Below are positions 51,416-58,930 of a stretch of DNA of 64,000 bases, piece by piece. Source of the stretch: a virus; the IMG/VR virus record IMGVR_UViG_3300035181_001867, positions 20,888-84,887 of that record; one strand, given 5' to 3'. Numbering within the stretch: position 1 is the first letter of the stretch; the number at the start of each line of letters is the position of its first letter. The notes under the pieces were generated by a model that saw only the letters and a program-made list of their open reading frames with translations, was not told where the DNA came from and made no database searches. The position numbers and the translations under genes are program-made.

Positions 51416-53302
51416 TTAAATATCCTCTGTTTTGGTGGATAACCAGTCTTTTCTCGCTTGGGAATCTTCACTGAATAATAATTTCATTACATCTTTCATA
51501 TTTGAATCTCCTATAATTGGAAGATAAAAACGTTCATCGTTTATTATCATCTCCCAATCTTCTTTTTCCATTGATCCTAAACCTTTAAAGTAACTAATTG
51601 TCCAACCTTTATACTTATCTCTTTGTTTTTCGTAATCTTTTTTAGTTGTAAAATGAACTCGCTTGTTTCCTTTAACAGCACAAACGTTAGGAGCAATCAA
51701 TCTATAAAAATATGGTGGTTGTTTTGGATCAAATAACTCCGGCCAAAATTCATAAAACAAACAAACGAGAGTTGTGATAATGTCAGAACCATCCGGGTCT
51801 GCGTCAGTCGCAATTACAACACCTTTACCAAATCGAAGTTCTTGTTTGTAAACTTTTTGTCCTGGGACCAATCCAATTGCAGCCAACAAATCTTTCAATT
51901 TTCCCATTTGTAAAACTTGAGCAACTGTTGAACCATAAACGTTGTTAATCTTTCCACCAAGTGGAAAACTTCCGATTGTTCCAGGATCTCTCACTTCCAC
52001 TAAACTACTCGCTGCTGATAGACCTTCTGTAATAAACAATTTACATTTCATTCTTTCACGTCCAACAGCATCCAACAAGCCTGGAACTTTCTTCTTGAGC
52101 GTCTTTTTAAATTCTTCGCTTGCTTTCTTGTTCGCATTCGTATGATGACGTTCATTGGCACGCTCAAGAACTAGAGATAACCACTCTTTATTTCTTTTTG
52201 AAAATAAAGACCACCCACTTGAAATTAAATTGTCCAATTCTTTACGAAGATTTGGTCCAATCAGACGAGTTTTGCTTTGACTGTCATACACTGGGTCCGA
52301 AATTTTCAAAGAACCTAACACCAGGAGATTTTGACGAATGTCATTCTTTGTGACTTCAGCACCCAACTTCTTTGCGTCTTTTCGTAAATGTTCAACTGTT
52401 GCGTCAACAAAAGCATTTACGAATTGTGTATTACACATTCCCCCATCATACAACAAAGAACTATTAACCCAAGTAAACACTTGTTCATCTTGTCCTTTAT
52501 ATTGATCCAGAATAACAAAAAATTCAAATCCCTCTATCCCAAATCTGAAATATTCATTAGATATTTTCTTAACAATATCCTCTAGTCCATTTTTAAAATT
52601 AAACTTTTCGTTGTTGTAAAAAACTGTTGTATTGGGATTATTGAAGGCCACCTCAATCGCTCTATTTCGCATTACCTCTGAAGGCAGTTCGACGTCTTTA
52701 TACACTTCTGGATCAAGACTGAATGAAATCGTTGTTCCCGTCTCTCGTTTGTTTGTTTTTTTAATCGTGGGGGGATGAATAATTTCAACACCATTACTAA
52801 ATTCTTGAATATATTCTTTTCCATCACGAACGATTTCAATTTTAAATAACGTCGAAGTATATGCTGTCGCTGCGGCTCCAATCCCGTTTTGTCCTATAAC
52901 TCCTGTAACTTTTTCATCCTTAAAATTTCTTCCAGACCTCAAAGACCCAAACACAACTTCTGGTGTGTGTTGCCCAGTTTCCATTTTTCCAATTGGCACA
53001 CCTCTCCCATTATCTTTTATACTATAATAACCGTTTTTGGTATCAGATACGATAGTCAATTCTTTATTTTTAATTAACAAATGAGAAAACTCATCTATAC
53101 AATTATCTATAATTTCTCCAACTGCCTTATATGCAGCAGGAATAAAGGTAAATTCGCTTAACACGAGAGATTCTGCAAAAATTGGAATTCTAACTGTAGT
53201 TGGAACTATAGAACCAAAATAGATTGGTAATCTCATTCTTACGTGCTCTCTGTCAGAGAGTACAACAATATCTTTTTCGGTATATGTTTTATTTTTTTCC
53301 AT
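51416..53302 (-). CDS. 39: DNA topoisomerase II, GyrB-like subunit, T4 gp39 type (unsplit)
   Basis: A 628-residue ATPase/TOPRIM subunit. GHKL ATPase motifs: E63 with N67 (VGEIIDNCIDE), D97-N-G-R-G, and the glycine-rich GVIGQNGIGAAATA (134-147). TOPRIM: T425-E426-G-L-S-A and D500-A-D502-P-D504-G. In T4 the TOPRIM part is split off as gene 60; here it is fused in one gene. The usual EGDSA phrase reads EGLSA. The C-terminus is the typical GLGSMEKEDWE region. A clear sigma70 promoter (53333-53361) lies just upstream, so this operon (39, small ORF, phosphoesterase, 47-aa ORF, 52) is likely expressed early. Confidence 0.92.
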   Translation of the reverse strand: MEKNKTYTEKDIVVLSDREHVRMRLPIYFGSIVPTTVRIPIFAESLVLSEFTFIPAAYKAVGEIIDNCIDEFSHLLIKNKELTIVSDTKNGYYSIKDNGRGVPIGKMETGQHTPEVVFGSLRSGRNFKDEKVTGVIGQNGIGAAATAYTSTLFKIEIVRDGKEYIQEFSNGVEIIHPPTIKKTNKRETGTTISFSLDPEVYKDVELPSEVMRNRAIEVAFNNPNTTVFYNNEKFNFKNGLEDIVKKISNEYFRFGIEGFEFFVILDQYKGQDEQVFTWVNSSLLYDGGMCNTQFVNAFVDATVEHLRKDAKKLGAEVTKNDIRQNLLVLGSLKISDPVYDSQSKTRLIGPNLRKELDNLISSGWSLFSKRNKEWLSLVLERANERHHTNANKKASEEFKKTLKKKVPGLLDAVGRERMKCKLFITEGLSAASSLVEVRDPGTIGSFPLGGKINNVYGSTVAQVLQMGKLKDLLAAIGLVPGQKVYKQELRFGKGVVIATDADPDGSDIITTLVCLFYEFWPELFDPKQPPYFYRLIAPNVCAVKGNKRVHFTTKKDYEKQRDKYKGWTISYFKGLGSMEKEDWEMIINDERFYLPIIGDSNMKDVMKLLFSEDSQARKDWLSTKTEDI

Positions 53303-53332
53303 TTACTTTTCTGTTACAATCATAGTATGATA

Positions 53333-53361
53333 ATTATATCATATATTAGAATAAAAATCAA
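53333..53361 (-). promoter_or_regulatory. Sigma70-type promoter for the topoisomerase operon
   Basis: On the minus strand: -35 TTGATT (53356-53361), 17-base spacer, -10 TATAAT (53333-53338), 31 bases before the ATG of gene 39. Confidence 0.75.
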
Positions 53362-53545
53362 ATGAAACGTTTAACTCATGAAGAATTTATAAAGCCTTCG
53401 TAAAAAACAGGAAATATTAAAAACCTTCAACGGTAAACAATATAAACTCAAAAAACGTTTTGGAGGACACAGCGAGTGTCTGAATTTAACAGATGAAGAT
53501 ATCTGTTATATCCAAAACCTTTTAAACTTCAGTTCGTTGTCTTAA
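53362..53545 (+). pseudogene. Small frameshifted gene
   Basis: ATG 53362 opens MKRLTHEEFIKPS and stops after 13 codons. Shifting by one base near 53394-53396 (one C fewer) lets it continue LRKKQEILKTFNGKQYKLKK ... GHSECLNLTDEDICYIQNLL to a stop at 53545, a protein of about 60 residues. No start codon exists in the second frame between its upstream stop (53390) and the coding part, so a frameshift is required. Either a decayed gene or a sequence error. Confidence 0.55.
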
Positions 53546-53556
53546 TTATTTTTACC

Positions 53557-53742
53557 TTAGATATCGTATGTTTTATGCATGTCTTCCCAAGTGGGTTTGT
53601 GCATCTTTTCCCACTTTTCAAACTCTTCGTTTTCTTTTTTAATTCGTTCACGGACCATGTCTTGATACTCTTTCGTTTGAATTCGGTCGAGTATTTGTTT
53701 GAGCACTTCATCCATGTGTGCTTTTTCATCTTCTGTAATCAT
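53557..53742 (-). CDS. Small charged helical protein
   Basis: A 61-residue protein (AHMDEVLKQILDRIQTKEYQ, then MVRERIKKENEEFEKWEKM), almost entirely one charged helix or coiled coil. AAAAGG lies directly before the ATG, which overlaps the end of the primase gene. An overlapping frame at 53529-53729 has poorer composition and is rejected. Function unknown. Confidence 0.55.
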   Translation of the reverse strand: MITEDEKAHMDEVLKQILDRIQTKEYQDMVRERIKKENEEFEKWEKMHKPTWEDMHKTYDI

Positions 53743-54746
53743 TTCCTTTTACTTCTTTCGCATAACAAACTCACACGTAGTTCTGCTTCAAACCCATATA
53801 CAACATTTTCCATTAACGTCTTCATTACAAATAACTTTCCATATTTTACGATTGCATCGTTAACATCTTTACAATCATCGAAAGGAAGAACACAAACACC
53901 CCAACCATGTTGAATTCCCTGAAGTGCTAACAATCCACCGTCACCTTTCCTGTCAGGAATTACAACTTTTTTTCTTGGAGAAGCATTTATAAGTGATAGT
54001 TGATGTGTAGACATTTCATTACCAAATACTGCAACTCCTTCTATATGAAATGCATCAAAAAACCCTTCTACTACAAATAACGGTTGTTCGGTGTTCGAAA
54101 ACAAATGATCAAATCCGTAAATTACCGAACCTTTTGATACACTTTCAGAACTTAAATATTTTGTTTTCATTGAATCTGTTAAATCTCTGCCTTGCCAAAA
54201 AACTAATCTGTCGTCTTTGTATATTGGAATAATTAATCTGTGTTTCCACATATTTTCCAATTTTGTTCCACCTTTGGACAAATAAAACTTATAATCATCA
54301 ATATCTATTCCACGAGTAAGAAGATATTCCTGTGCAATTTGGCTCCACACATCATCCTCATCTTGTATAACTCTATAGAAATGTTTTGGAAGAGGTATCG
54401 TGTTAATTGCTTGAAATGTTGTTTTGGTTGGTGATGAAGTTTTTTGTAACTTTTTCCTTTTAAACAACTCAAACTTTAGTTTTGTTATAACGTCTTCTGG
54501 AACTCCAAATGAATCTAAAACTTTTATCATATCATCAGATAAAAACCCAGTCTCTTCATCATAAGTAGCTGCTATGGAACAATTAAAGCAGTGGTATGAA
54601 GTTTTTACATCTTCAAACTTCCACCCACCACGCTTTTTATATTTGTGGTCATTACATACGGGACAGCGAAGAGTATACCAACCTTTCGGTGAGGTTTTAC
54701 TGGGCAATGGGATATATTGCCTAACTATACTCTCAACACTGTTCAT
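53739..54746 (-). CDS. 61: DNA primase, T4 gp61 type
   Basis: A 335-residue primase that makes RNA primers with the gp41 helicase. Zinc-binding domain: C28-P-V-C31 ... Y51-H-C53-F-N-C56. TOPRIM-like catalytic core around residue 225-300: LFVVEGFFDAFHIEGVAVFG (E230 region), then KVVIPDRKGDGG in place of the usual D-x-D, and CKDVNDA. The length agrees with T4 gp61 (342). It lies near the topoisomerase operon and the small coiled-coil gene overlaps its end. Confidence 0.9.
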   Translation of the reverse strand: MNSVESIVRQYIPLPSKTSPKGWYTLRCPVCNDHKYKKRGGWKFEDVKTSYHCFNCSIAATYDEETGFLSDDMIKVLDSFGVPEDVITKLKFELFKRKKLQKTSSPTKTTFQAINTIPLPKHFYRVIQDEDDVWSQIAQEYLLTRGIDIDDYKFYLSKGGTKLENMWKHRLIIPIYKDDRLVFWQGRDLTDSMKTKYLSSESVSKGSVIYGFDHLFSNTEQPLFVVEGFFDAFHIEGVAVFGNEMSTHQLSLINASPRKKVVIPDRKGDGGLLALQGIQHGWGVCVLPFDDCKDVNDAIVKYGKLFVMKTLMENVVYGFEAELRVSLLCERSKRK

Positions 54747-54761
54747 AGAGAAGAACTATTC

Positions 54762-55454
54762 CTATACCGTAGTAGCTTCTAGAACTGCTTCTTTTGACTC
54801 CACAACTGTCTTGGTTTTCTTAACCTTCGGTGGTTTAGGAGCATCTGCGAGTTCTTTTGCTTTAGCTATATTTTTTAGACGTTTGTTGATTTGATCAGAA
54901 TCCATCCAAAAATCTTCACCTTTAATAATTTGATTAACTTCATCAGGAGTTAAAAAAGGAACACAGACATTCTTTAGAAGATTGTTGTACAGTTGGATAG
55001 CAGCAGTCAGTTCTTTGAATTGTTCGTTCCCTTTTGCACCTGAAGAACCACCACCTGAAAAATCGTGGAACATCATTCGACAGTTTTCATGAACAATATG
55101 TTGGTCTGCTGCAAGAAATATAATTGCTCCCATAGACGATGCTTCAGCTTCTAATACTGCTACGATGGTTGCATCTGATGAACGTAAAGCATTGACAATT
55201 TGAATGCCTGTATCCAATCTTCCACCCGGAGTATTTAAACAAATAAACACCATATCATCAGCTCCCGCATGACGAATTGTGTGAATCATGTCTGTGTATT
55301 CGCTAGGCTCTCTAATTGTTGAACTAATGTAAAACCAATATTCGGTTGCTTGATGGGTATGACTGTATAACGTGAATGCGGGTGGGCTTTGTAAAGGGAG
55401 GTCATCAAAATCTTGTTCGGAATTTCTACTTGAATGATTTATAATTTTTTTCAT
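54762..55454 (-). CDS. ClpP-like serine protease
   Basis: A 230-residue protease of the ClpP/crotonase fold. From the Met at 55454 (AAGGAAT site): strand and loop VFICLNTPGGRLDTGIQIVN (69-88), catalytic Ser in E104-A-S-S107-M-G-A, and catalytic His in M128-F-H130-D-F-S-G-G-G-S. The third residue is probably an Asp near 181-185 (EDFWMDSDQ). The Pro/Lys-rich C-terminal tail (KPPKVKKTKTV) is extra. In phages such proteins act as head-maturation proteases or as free ClpP homologues. No prohead genes are visible next to it, so the role is open. Located just downstream (in transcription order) of the tmRNA terminator. Confidence 0.85.
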   Translation of the reverse strand: MKKIINHSSRNSEQDFDDLPLQSPPAFTLYSHTHQATEYWFYISSTIREPSEYTDMIHTIRHAGADDMVFICLNTPGGRLDTGIQIVNALRSSDATIVAVLEAEASSMGAIIFLAADQHIVHENCRMMFHDFSGGGSSGAKGNEQFKELTAAIQLYNNLLKNVCVPFLTPDEVNQIIKGEDFWMDSDQINKRLKNIAKAKELADAPKPPKVKKTKTVVESKEAVLEATTV

Positions 55455-55523
55455 CTTATTTATTCCTTGAGTGGTTATTAAGTATTCATTATACAGGATA
55501 ATTTCAAAAGAAGTCAAGAAAAG

Positions 55524-55550
55524 AAAAAGGGGACCGAAGTCCCCCTTTTT
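55524..55550 (-). terminator. Strong rho-independent terminator after the tmRNA
   Basis: Stem GGGGAC / GTCCCC with a TTCG-type tetraloop (minus strand), flanked by A and T tracts (TTTTTCTTTTC on the minus strand). Confidence 0.9.
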
Positions 55551-55819
55551 GAAACGTTGTGTAATAAGGCGTTTCGCACCCCATTAACGGTCAAGCCGCT
55601 AAACGAGTTTCCCCGTAGAATGAATCATTTGCATTTATATGCTTTGCTTCTTTAATTGAGTCTCCTCAATACTAACGGCTTCTGCTTTGCCGAGCGCTAG
55701 TCGTCCTATATAATTCCACGTCGAATCCTGTCGCCCCCATAAAAATAATAATACCATTTTTCACCTGGTGGAGGCGGCGGCATACGATAGCCGCGTCCGC
55801 AAAACCCTTAATGACTAAA
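55551..55819 (-). ncRNA. ssrA: Circularly permuted two-piece tmRNA
   Basis: On the minus strand the gene reads: acceptor piece (about 55819-55766) ending in CGCCTCC-A-CCA; a 27-base intervening segment (55765-55739); then the coding piece beginning GGGGGCGACAGGATTCGACG at 55738. The 5' end GGGGGCG pairs with CGCCTCC to give a 7-bp acceptor stem with a G3-U70 wobble, the alanine identity signal, and CCA is encoded. GGATTCGACG is the conserved tmRNA 5' motif. A T-arm-like hairpin (GCGGC / GCCGC, 8-base loop) precedes the acceptor strand. A possible P2 helix pairs GACTA (55702-55698) with TAGTC (55817-55813). The tag frame is at 55632-55591, and GAAACG / CGTTTC after it may form a pseudoknot or hairpin. 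The T loop is atypical. Exact mature ends are inferred. Confidence 0.88.
55591..55632 (-). other. tmRNA tag reading frame (ANDSFYGETRLAA)
   Basis: GCA resume codon at 55632, then 12 codons and TGA at 55591-55593. The peptide starts A-N-D and ends L-A-A, as in tmRNA proteolysis tags recognised by ClpXP and related proteases. Confidence 0.85.
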
Positions 55820-56009
55820 GTTTACGCTGTTTCAATCTTCCTTTCACTAAACACATTTGATGCACTCTTGAATCAGACGACAATATATAATAATTTCGTT
55901 CACCATCATTGTACCACCGTCTTGAGTTTACCATTTTACTTTCATTGTGGCTGTGTACAGAAATCCATTCACAAGGAACTTGATCTTTTCTAAATTTTTT
56001 CTTTTCCAT
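55815..56009 (-). CDS. Small basic protein upstream of the tmRNA
   Basis: A 64-residue basic protein from the Met at 56009 (KKKFRKDQVPCEWISVHSHN, SRRWYNDGERNYYILSSD). Its stop at 55815 lies inside the predicted acceptor piece of the tmRNA, so the transcript is shared or the two overlap. It has a late promoter (56017-56024) but a weak ribosome binding site. No family recognised; could be a leader frame rather than a protein. Confidence 0.45.
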   Translation of the reverse strand: MEKKKFRKDQVPCEWISVHSHNESKMVNSRRWYNDGERNYYILSSDSRVHQMCLVKGRLKQRKL

Positions 56010-56016
56010 TGTTTTC

Positions 56017-56024
56017 GTATTTAT
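56017..56024 (-). promoter_or_regulatory. T4-type late promoter for the small gene and possibly the tmRNA
   Basis: ATAAATAC on the minus strand, about 200 bases before the acceptor piece and less than 10 bases before the ATG at 56009. Confidence 0.5.
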
Positions 56025-56090
56025 GTACCATCCAAACATTTGACCAACTTTAGACTACGTCTCAGTATCTTTCCAAAAGAAAGTTTACAA

Positions 56091-56126
56091 CCATTGCAAA
56101 ATAATTTTAAAATTGCTTTGCAATGG
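56091..56126. terminator. Hairpin, probable terminator after the 49-aa gene
   Basis: Perfect 10-bp inverted repeat CCATTGCAAA / TTTGCAATGG with a 16-base AT-rich centre that contains the stop codon of the gene at 56107. No strong T-tract, so activity is uncertain. Confidence 0.5.
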
Positions 56127-56256
56127 CAACTATCTTCTGGCTAATCCAATAGCTAAACCATAAAATTATAACGCTAGGATTAAAAAAGAAGCCATTCTTA
56201 CTACATCTTTTTTTACTCACTACTTCTTCAGTGGTGCTATCTGTATTATCTTCCAT
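56107..56256 (-). CDS. 49-residue acidic/membrane protein
   Basis: ATG at 56256 with AGGAC upstream. Acidic N-terminus (MEDNTDSTTEEVVSKKRC), then a hydrophobic helix (SVIILWFSYWISQKIVAIA). Probably a small single-span membrane protein. It lies at the border of the adhesin/sulfotransferase cassette. Function unknown. Confidence 0.5.
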   Translation of the reverse strand: MEDNTDSTTEEVVSKKRCSKNGFFFNPSVIILWFSYWISQKIVAIAKQF

Positions 56257-56313
56257 AATTAGTCCTATCGTGTTAATTGAAATTATTACATACTATATCT
56301 GATATTCTCTACA

Positions 56314-57108
56314 TTAATTAGGCGATAATAACTGATAGCCCCAATATTCAATGATTTCTTTCTTAGGTTCAAAGAACTCATTAATTCTACTAACGATATC
56401 TGGATAGTATTCTATAAATCGCTTAAACTTATCATCTGCATCATTTTTGAGCTCTTTGACTTTTTGTCCTTTTATCCAAAGTTCTGATGAGAAATCAATA
56501 TACTTTAGTTCAGGGAGCCATAGAGCCATTTGATCTCGATGGTATTCCGGTCTAGCAATAAAATCCTCATAAGTCATCACATAAGCAGTATCACCTAAGA
56601 GTGCGATATTATCTCTTTGCACCTCAAGTGTACGTGTTACGTGGTAACAAATTTGATCTAATTGTCGAATAGGATCCATTTGAAATGTAGCTTTACGGAA
56701 GATAGATTCTACGTAGTGGTAAGGATTTCGAACTGATAGTATCCATTTTAAATCATTAAAGTGAGGTAACATAGATTTAATTCTAAATATATCAGCTGGT
56801 GTCTTTTGCATTTTAATAGTGGCATATGGGTTTGTATTTCCCCAATTCTCTTCCCAGCGTGATTTAATCCAAGGCCAGTTATAGTTAGCTGGATCAGAAT
56901 ACACATGTTCCATATTCGCTTCAATTGAATGAGGTCCGTTTAATTTAACATAACCTCCTGGTGCACAGATATTTCCTTCAACAAAATCCTTTTTACCATT
57001 AAATTCCTCAGGACTTACTAAAGGTGTTATGTGTGGTACTGTTTCTAGAAGTGAATGTAGTAGTGTACTGCCACAAAAGTTAGGAATCGCTAGGAATAGA
57101 TAGGTCAT
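56314..57108 (-). CDS. Sulfotransferase family protein
   Basis: A 264-residue protein with the two PAPS-binding elements of sulfotransferases: the 5'-phosphosulfate loop near the N-terminus (I8-P-N-F-C-G-S-T-L-L) and the 3'-phosphate loop W122-I-L-S-V-R127-N-P ... S135 (VRNPYHYVES). The substrate part is unknown. It is next to two adhesin genes and a fibre chaperone, so modification of a surface glycan or a virion component is plausible but not shown. Sulfotransferases occur in some aquatic phages. The downstream part (FFEPKKEIIEYWGY) is typical of the family end. Confidence 0.8.
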   Translation of the reverse strand: MTYLFLAIPNFCGSTLLHSLLETVPHITPLVSPEEFNGKKDFVEGNICAPGGYVKLNGPHSIEANMEHVYSDPANYNWPWIKSRWEENWGNTNPYATIKMQKTPADIFRIKSMLPHFNDLKWILSVRNPYHYVESIFRKATFQMDPIRQLDQICYHVTRTLEVQRDNIALLGDTAYVMTYEDFIARPEYHRDQMALWLPELKYIDFSSELWIKGQKVKELKNDADDKFKRFIEYYPDIVSRINEFFEPKKEIIEYWGYQLLSPN

Positions 57109-57126
57109 TATTAATTTAGATTAAAG

Positions 57127-58026
57127 TTAGGTGATGCCACCATAGACTCGGGTATTACCAGATACCCAAGTAATTGCTTTACCATTAGTATGGATAGCGA
57201 GGCCATGGCCTCCACCAGTTCCACCATGTCCACCACTATGTCCACCACCATGTCCACCACTAGCACCACCTCCACCACCCCCACCCCCATAAACACCCCC
57301 ATTATCTCCATTTTGTCCAAGCACGCCGCCATGGCCTATACGCACTCCGCCACCAGTAGCGCCACCGGCGGTACCGCAGCTACCGCCGCTAACCAAACCA
57401 CCATTAACACCGTAATGGGAGCCACGTCCACCTACACCAGCGATAGATCCAGCACCTCCACCACCGCCACAGTTAGAGCCTCCACCACCTCCACCACCTC
57501 CTCCGCCACTATAAATATATCCATTAGCATTGGTGATGGATACAGGCCATTGGAGGTTTATGCCAGGTCCGCCGGCTAGACCAGAACCACCAGTAGCTAA
57601 GCTTGACGACCCACCTCTACCACCATTACCACCAGCACCAGCTATGTATCCATTATTTACAATAGAAATGGTGTCACCAGTGGTCCAGCCACTACCAGTA
57701 TCCAATGAATAGGTAGTTCTACTAGTAGATCCAACCACTACACCACTATTGATTGTTAAAGTAATTACGGAATTACCAGCTATATAGTTACTACCTCTAT
57801 TAGTAAAGATATTATAATTCTTAATATTACTAGCTATGGTAATATTAATCACACCACTTTGATTGTGTGATTTACCATATCCATTTGCTAGTGATATTGA
57901 ACCACTTGAAATACCGAATAAACTACGTACTGCTGCATCGTTTAATGAAATAGTAGCTGACGCTGAATAACCTAATTCTACGTCTACTTCTCCTAAATCT
58001 ATAGCACCACTAGCTGGTAATGTCAT
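57127..58026 (-). CDS. Polyglycine tail adhesin, copy 1
   Basis: A 299-residue protein. Residues 1-50 (ASGAIDLGEVDVELGYSASA ... DAAVRSLFGI) are a common phage tail-tip N-terminus. Residues 50-130 form a β-domain. Residues 130-275 are dominated by glycine (GGGGGGGGGGS, GGHGGGHSGGHGG), the composition of polyglycine-II adhesins such as those at the tip of T4-like long fibres (gp38 of phage S16). The last 25 residues (GLAIHTNGKAITWVSGNT) are identical to those of copy 2. Receptor binding is inferred. Confidence 0.8.
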   Translation of the reverse strand: MTLPASGAIDLGEVDVELGYSASATISLNDAAVRSLFGISSGSISLANGYGKSHNQSGVINITIASNIKNYNIFTNRGSNYIAGNSVITLTINSGVVVGSTSRTTYSLDTGSGWTTGDTISIVNNGYIAGAGGNGGRGGSSSLATGGSGLAGGPGINLQWPVSITNANGYIYSGGGGGGGGGGSNCGGGGGAGSIAGVGGRGSHYGVNGGLVSGGSCGTAGGATGGGVRIGHGGVLGQNGDNGGVYGGGGGGGGASGGHGGGHSGGHGGTGGGHGLAIHTNGKAITWVSGNTRVYGGIT

Positions 58027-58045
58027 AATGAATCATCTTATAAAG

Positions 58046-58930
58046 TTAGGTGATGCCACCATAGACTCGGGTATTACCAGATACCCAAGTAATTGCTTTA
58101 CCATTAGTATGGATAGCGAGGCCATGGCCTCCACCAGTTCCACCTTGAGCAAAATTAGCATTGCCACCATGTCCACCACTAGCACCACCTCCACCACCTC
58201 CACCACCACTATAAAAAATACCCCCACCAGCTCCATTTTGTCCAAGCCCACCGCCACCGGGGTTTTTCGCACCCCCACCGTTACCGCCATTAACCAAACC
58301 ACCATTAACACCGTAATTGGGGCCATGTCCACCTACACCAGCGATAGATCCAGCACCTCCACCACCGCCACCACCGTTAGAGCCTCCACCACCTCCACCA
58401 CCTCCTCCGCCACTATAAATATATCCATTAGCGTTAGTGATGGATACAGGCCACTGGAGGTTTATGCCGGGTCCACCGGCTATACCAGGAGCACCATTAC
58501 CGAGGCTGGCCGACGCACCTTTACCACCATCACCACCAGCACCAGCTATGTATCCATTATTTACAATAGAAATGGTATCGCCAATAGTCCAACCACTACC
58601 AGTATCCAATGAATAGGTAGATGCGCTAGTAGACCCAACCACTATACCGCTATTGATTGTTAAATTAATAGTGGAAATACCAGCTCTATAGTTACTACCT
58701 CTATTAGCAAAGATATTATAATTCTTAACATTACTAGCTATGGTAATATTAACCACATTACTATTGCTATGTGATTTACCATATCCATTTGCTAGTGATA
58801 TTGAACCACTTGAAATACCGAATAAACTACGTACTGCTGCATCGTTTAATGAAATAGTAGCTGACGCTGAATAACCTAATTCTACGTCTACTTCTCCTAA
58901 ATCTATAGCACCACTAGCTGGTAATGTCAT
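58046..58930 (-). CDS. Polyglycine tail adhesin, copy 2
   Basis: A 294-residue paralogue of the gene downstream. N-terminal 54 residues and C-terminal 25 residues are identical to copy 1, while the glycine-rich loops differ (for example GGNGGGAKNPGGGG and SGGHGGNANFAQGG here). This is the pattern expected of a receptor-binding protein diversified by recombination in its loops. The direct neighbour upstream is the fibre chaperone. Receptor binding is inferred. Confidence 0.8.
   Translation of the reverse strand: MTLPASGAIDLGEVDVELGYSASATISLNDAAVRSLFGISSGSISLANGYGKSHSNSNVVNITIASNVKNYNIFANRGSNYRAGISTINLTINSGIVVGSTSASTYSLDTGSGWTIGDTISIVNNGYIAGAGGDGGKGASASLGNGAPGIAGGPGINLQWPVSITNANGYIYSGGGGGGGGGGSNGGGGGGGAGSIAGVGGHGPNYGVNGGLVNGGNGGGAKNPGGGGLGQNGAGGGIFYSGGGGGGGGASGGHGGNANFAQGGTGGGHGLAIHTNGKAITWVSGNTRVYGGIT

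Noticed and set aside
53362-53403. Programmed +1 frameshift instead of a broken gene
   Set aside because: The shift site AAG-CCT-TCG does not resemble known slippery sites and no stimulatory structure is visible, so a plain indel is simpler.
53529-53729. Basic minus-strand frame overlapping the small helical gene
   Set aside because: Overlaps the better frame at 53557-53742 and has K/T/S-rich random composition without a binding site.
55500-55560. tRNA gene near the ClpP-like gene
   Set aside because: The tRNA-like parts belong to the tmRNA; no separate cloverleaf with an anticodon arm is visible there.
57190-57579. Plus-strand open frame rich in S and T within the adhesin genes
   Set aside because: It is the antisense of the glycine-rich coding sequence; GGN codons read as S/T-rich frames on the other strand. 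No ribosome binding site.
57230-58410. CCACC-type repeats that look like a repeat array or CRISPR
   Set aside because: They are irregular codon repeats encoding glycine; no spacers of constant length and no cas genes.
58028-58612. Long plus-strand open frame (194 codons) over adhesin copy 2
   Set aside because: Same antisense artefact as the previous one; composition (TSTTSTT) is a shadow of glycine codons.
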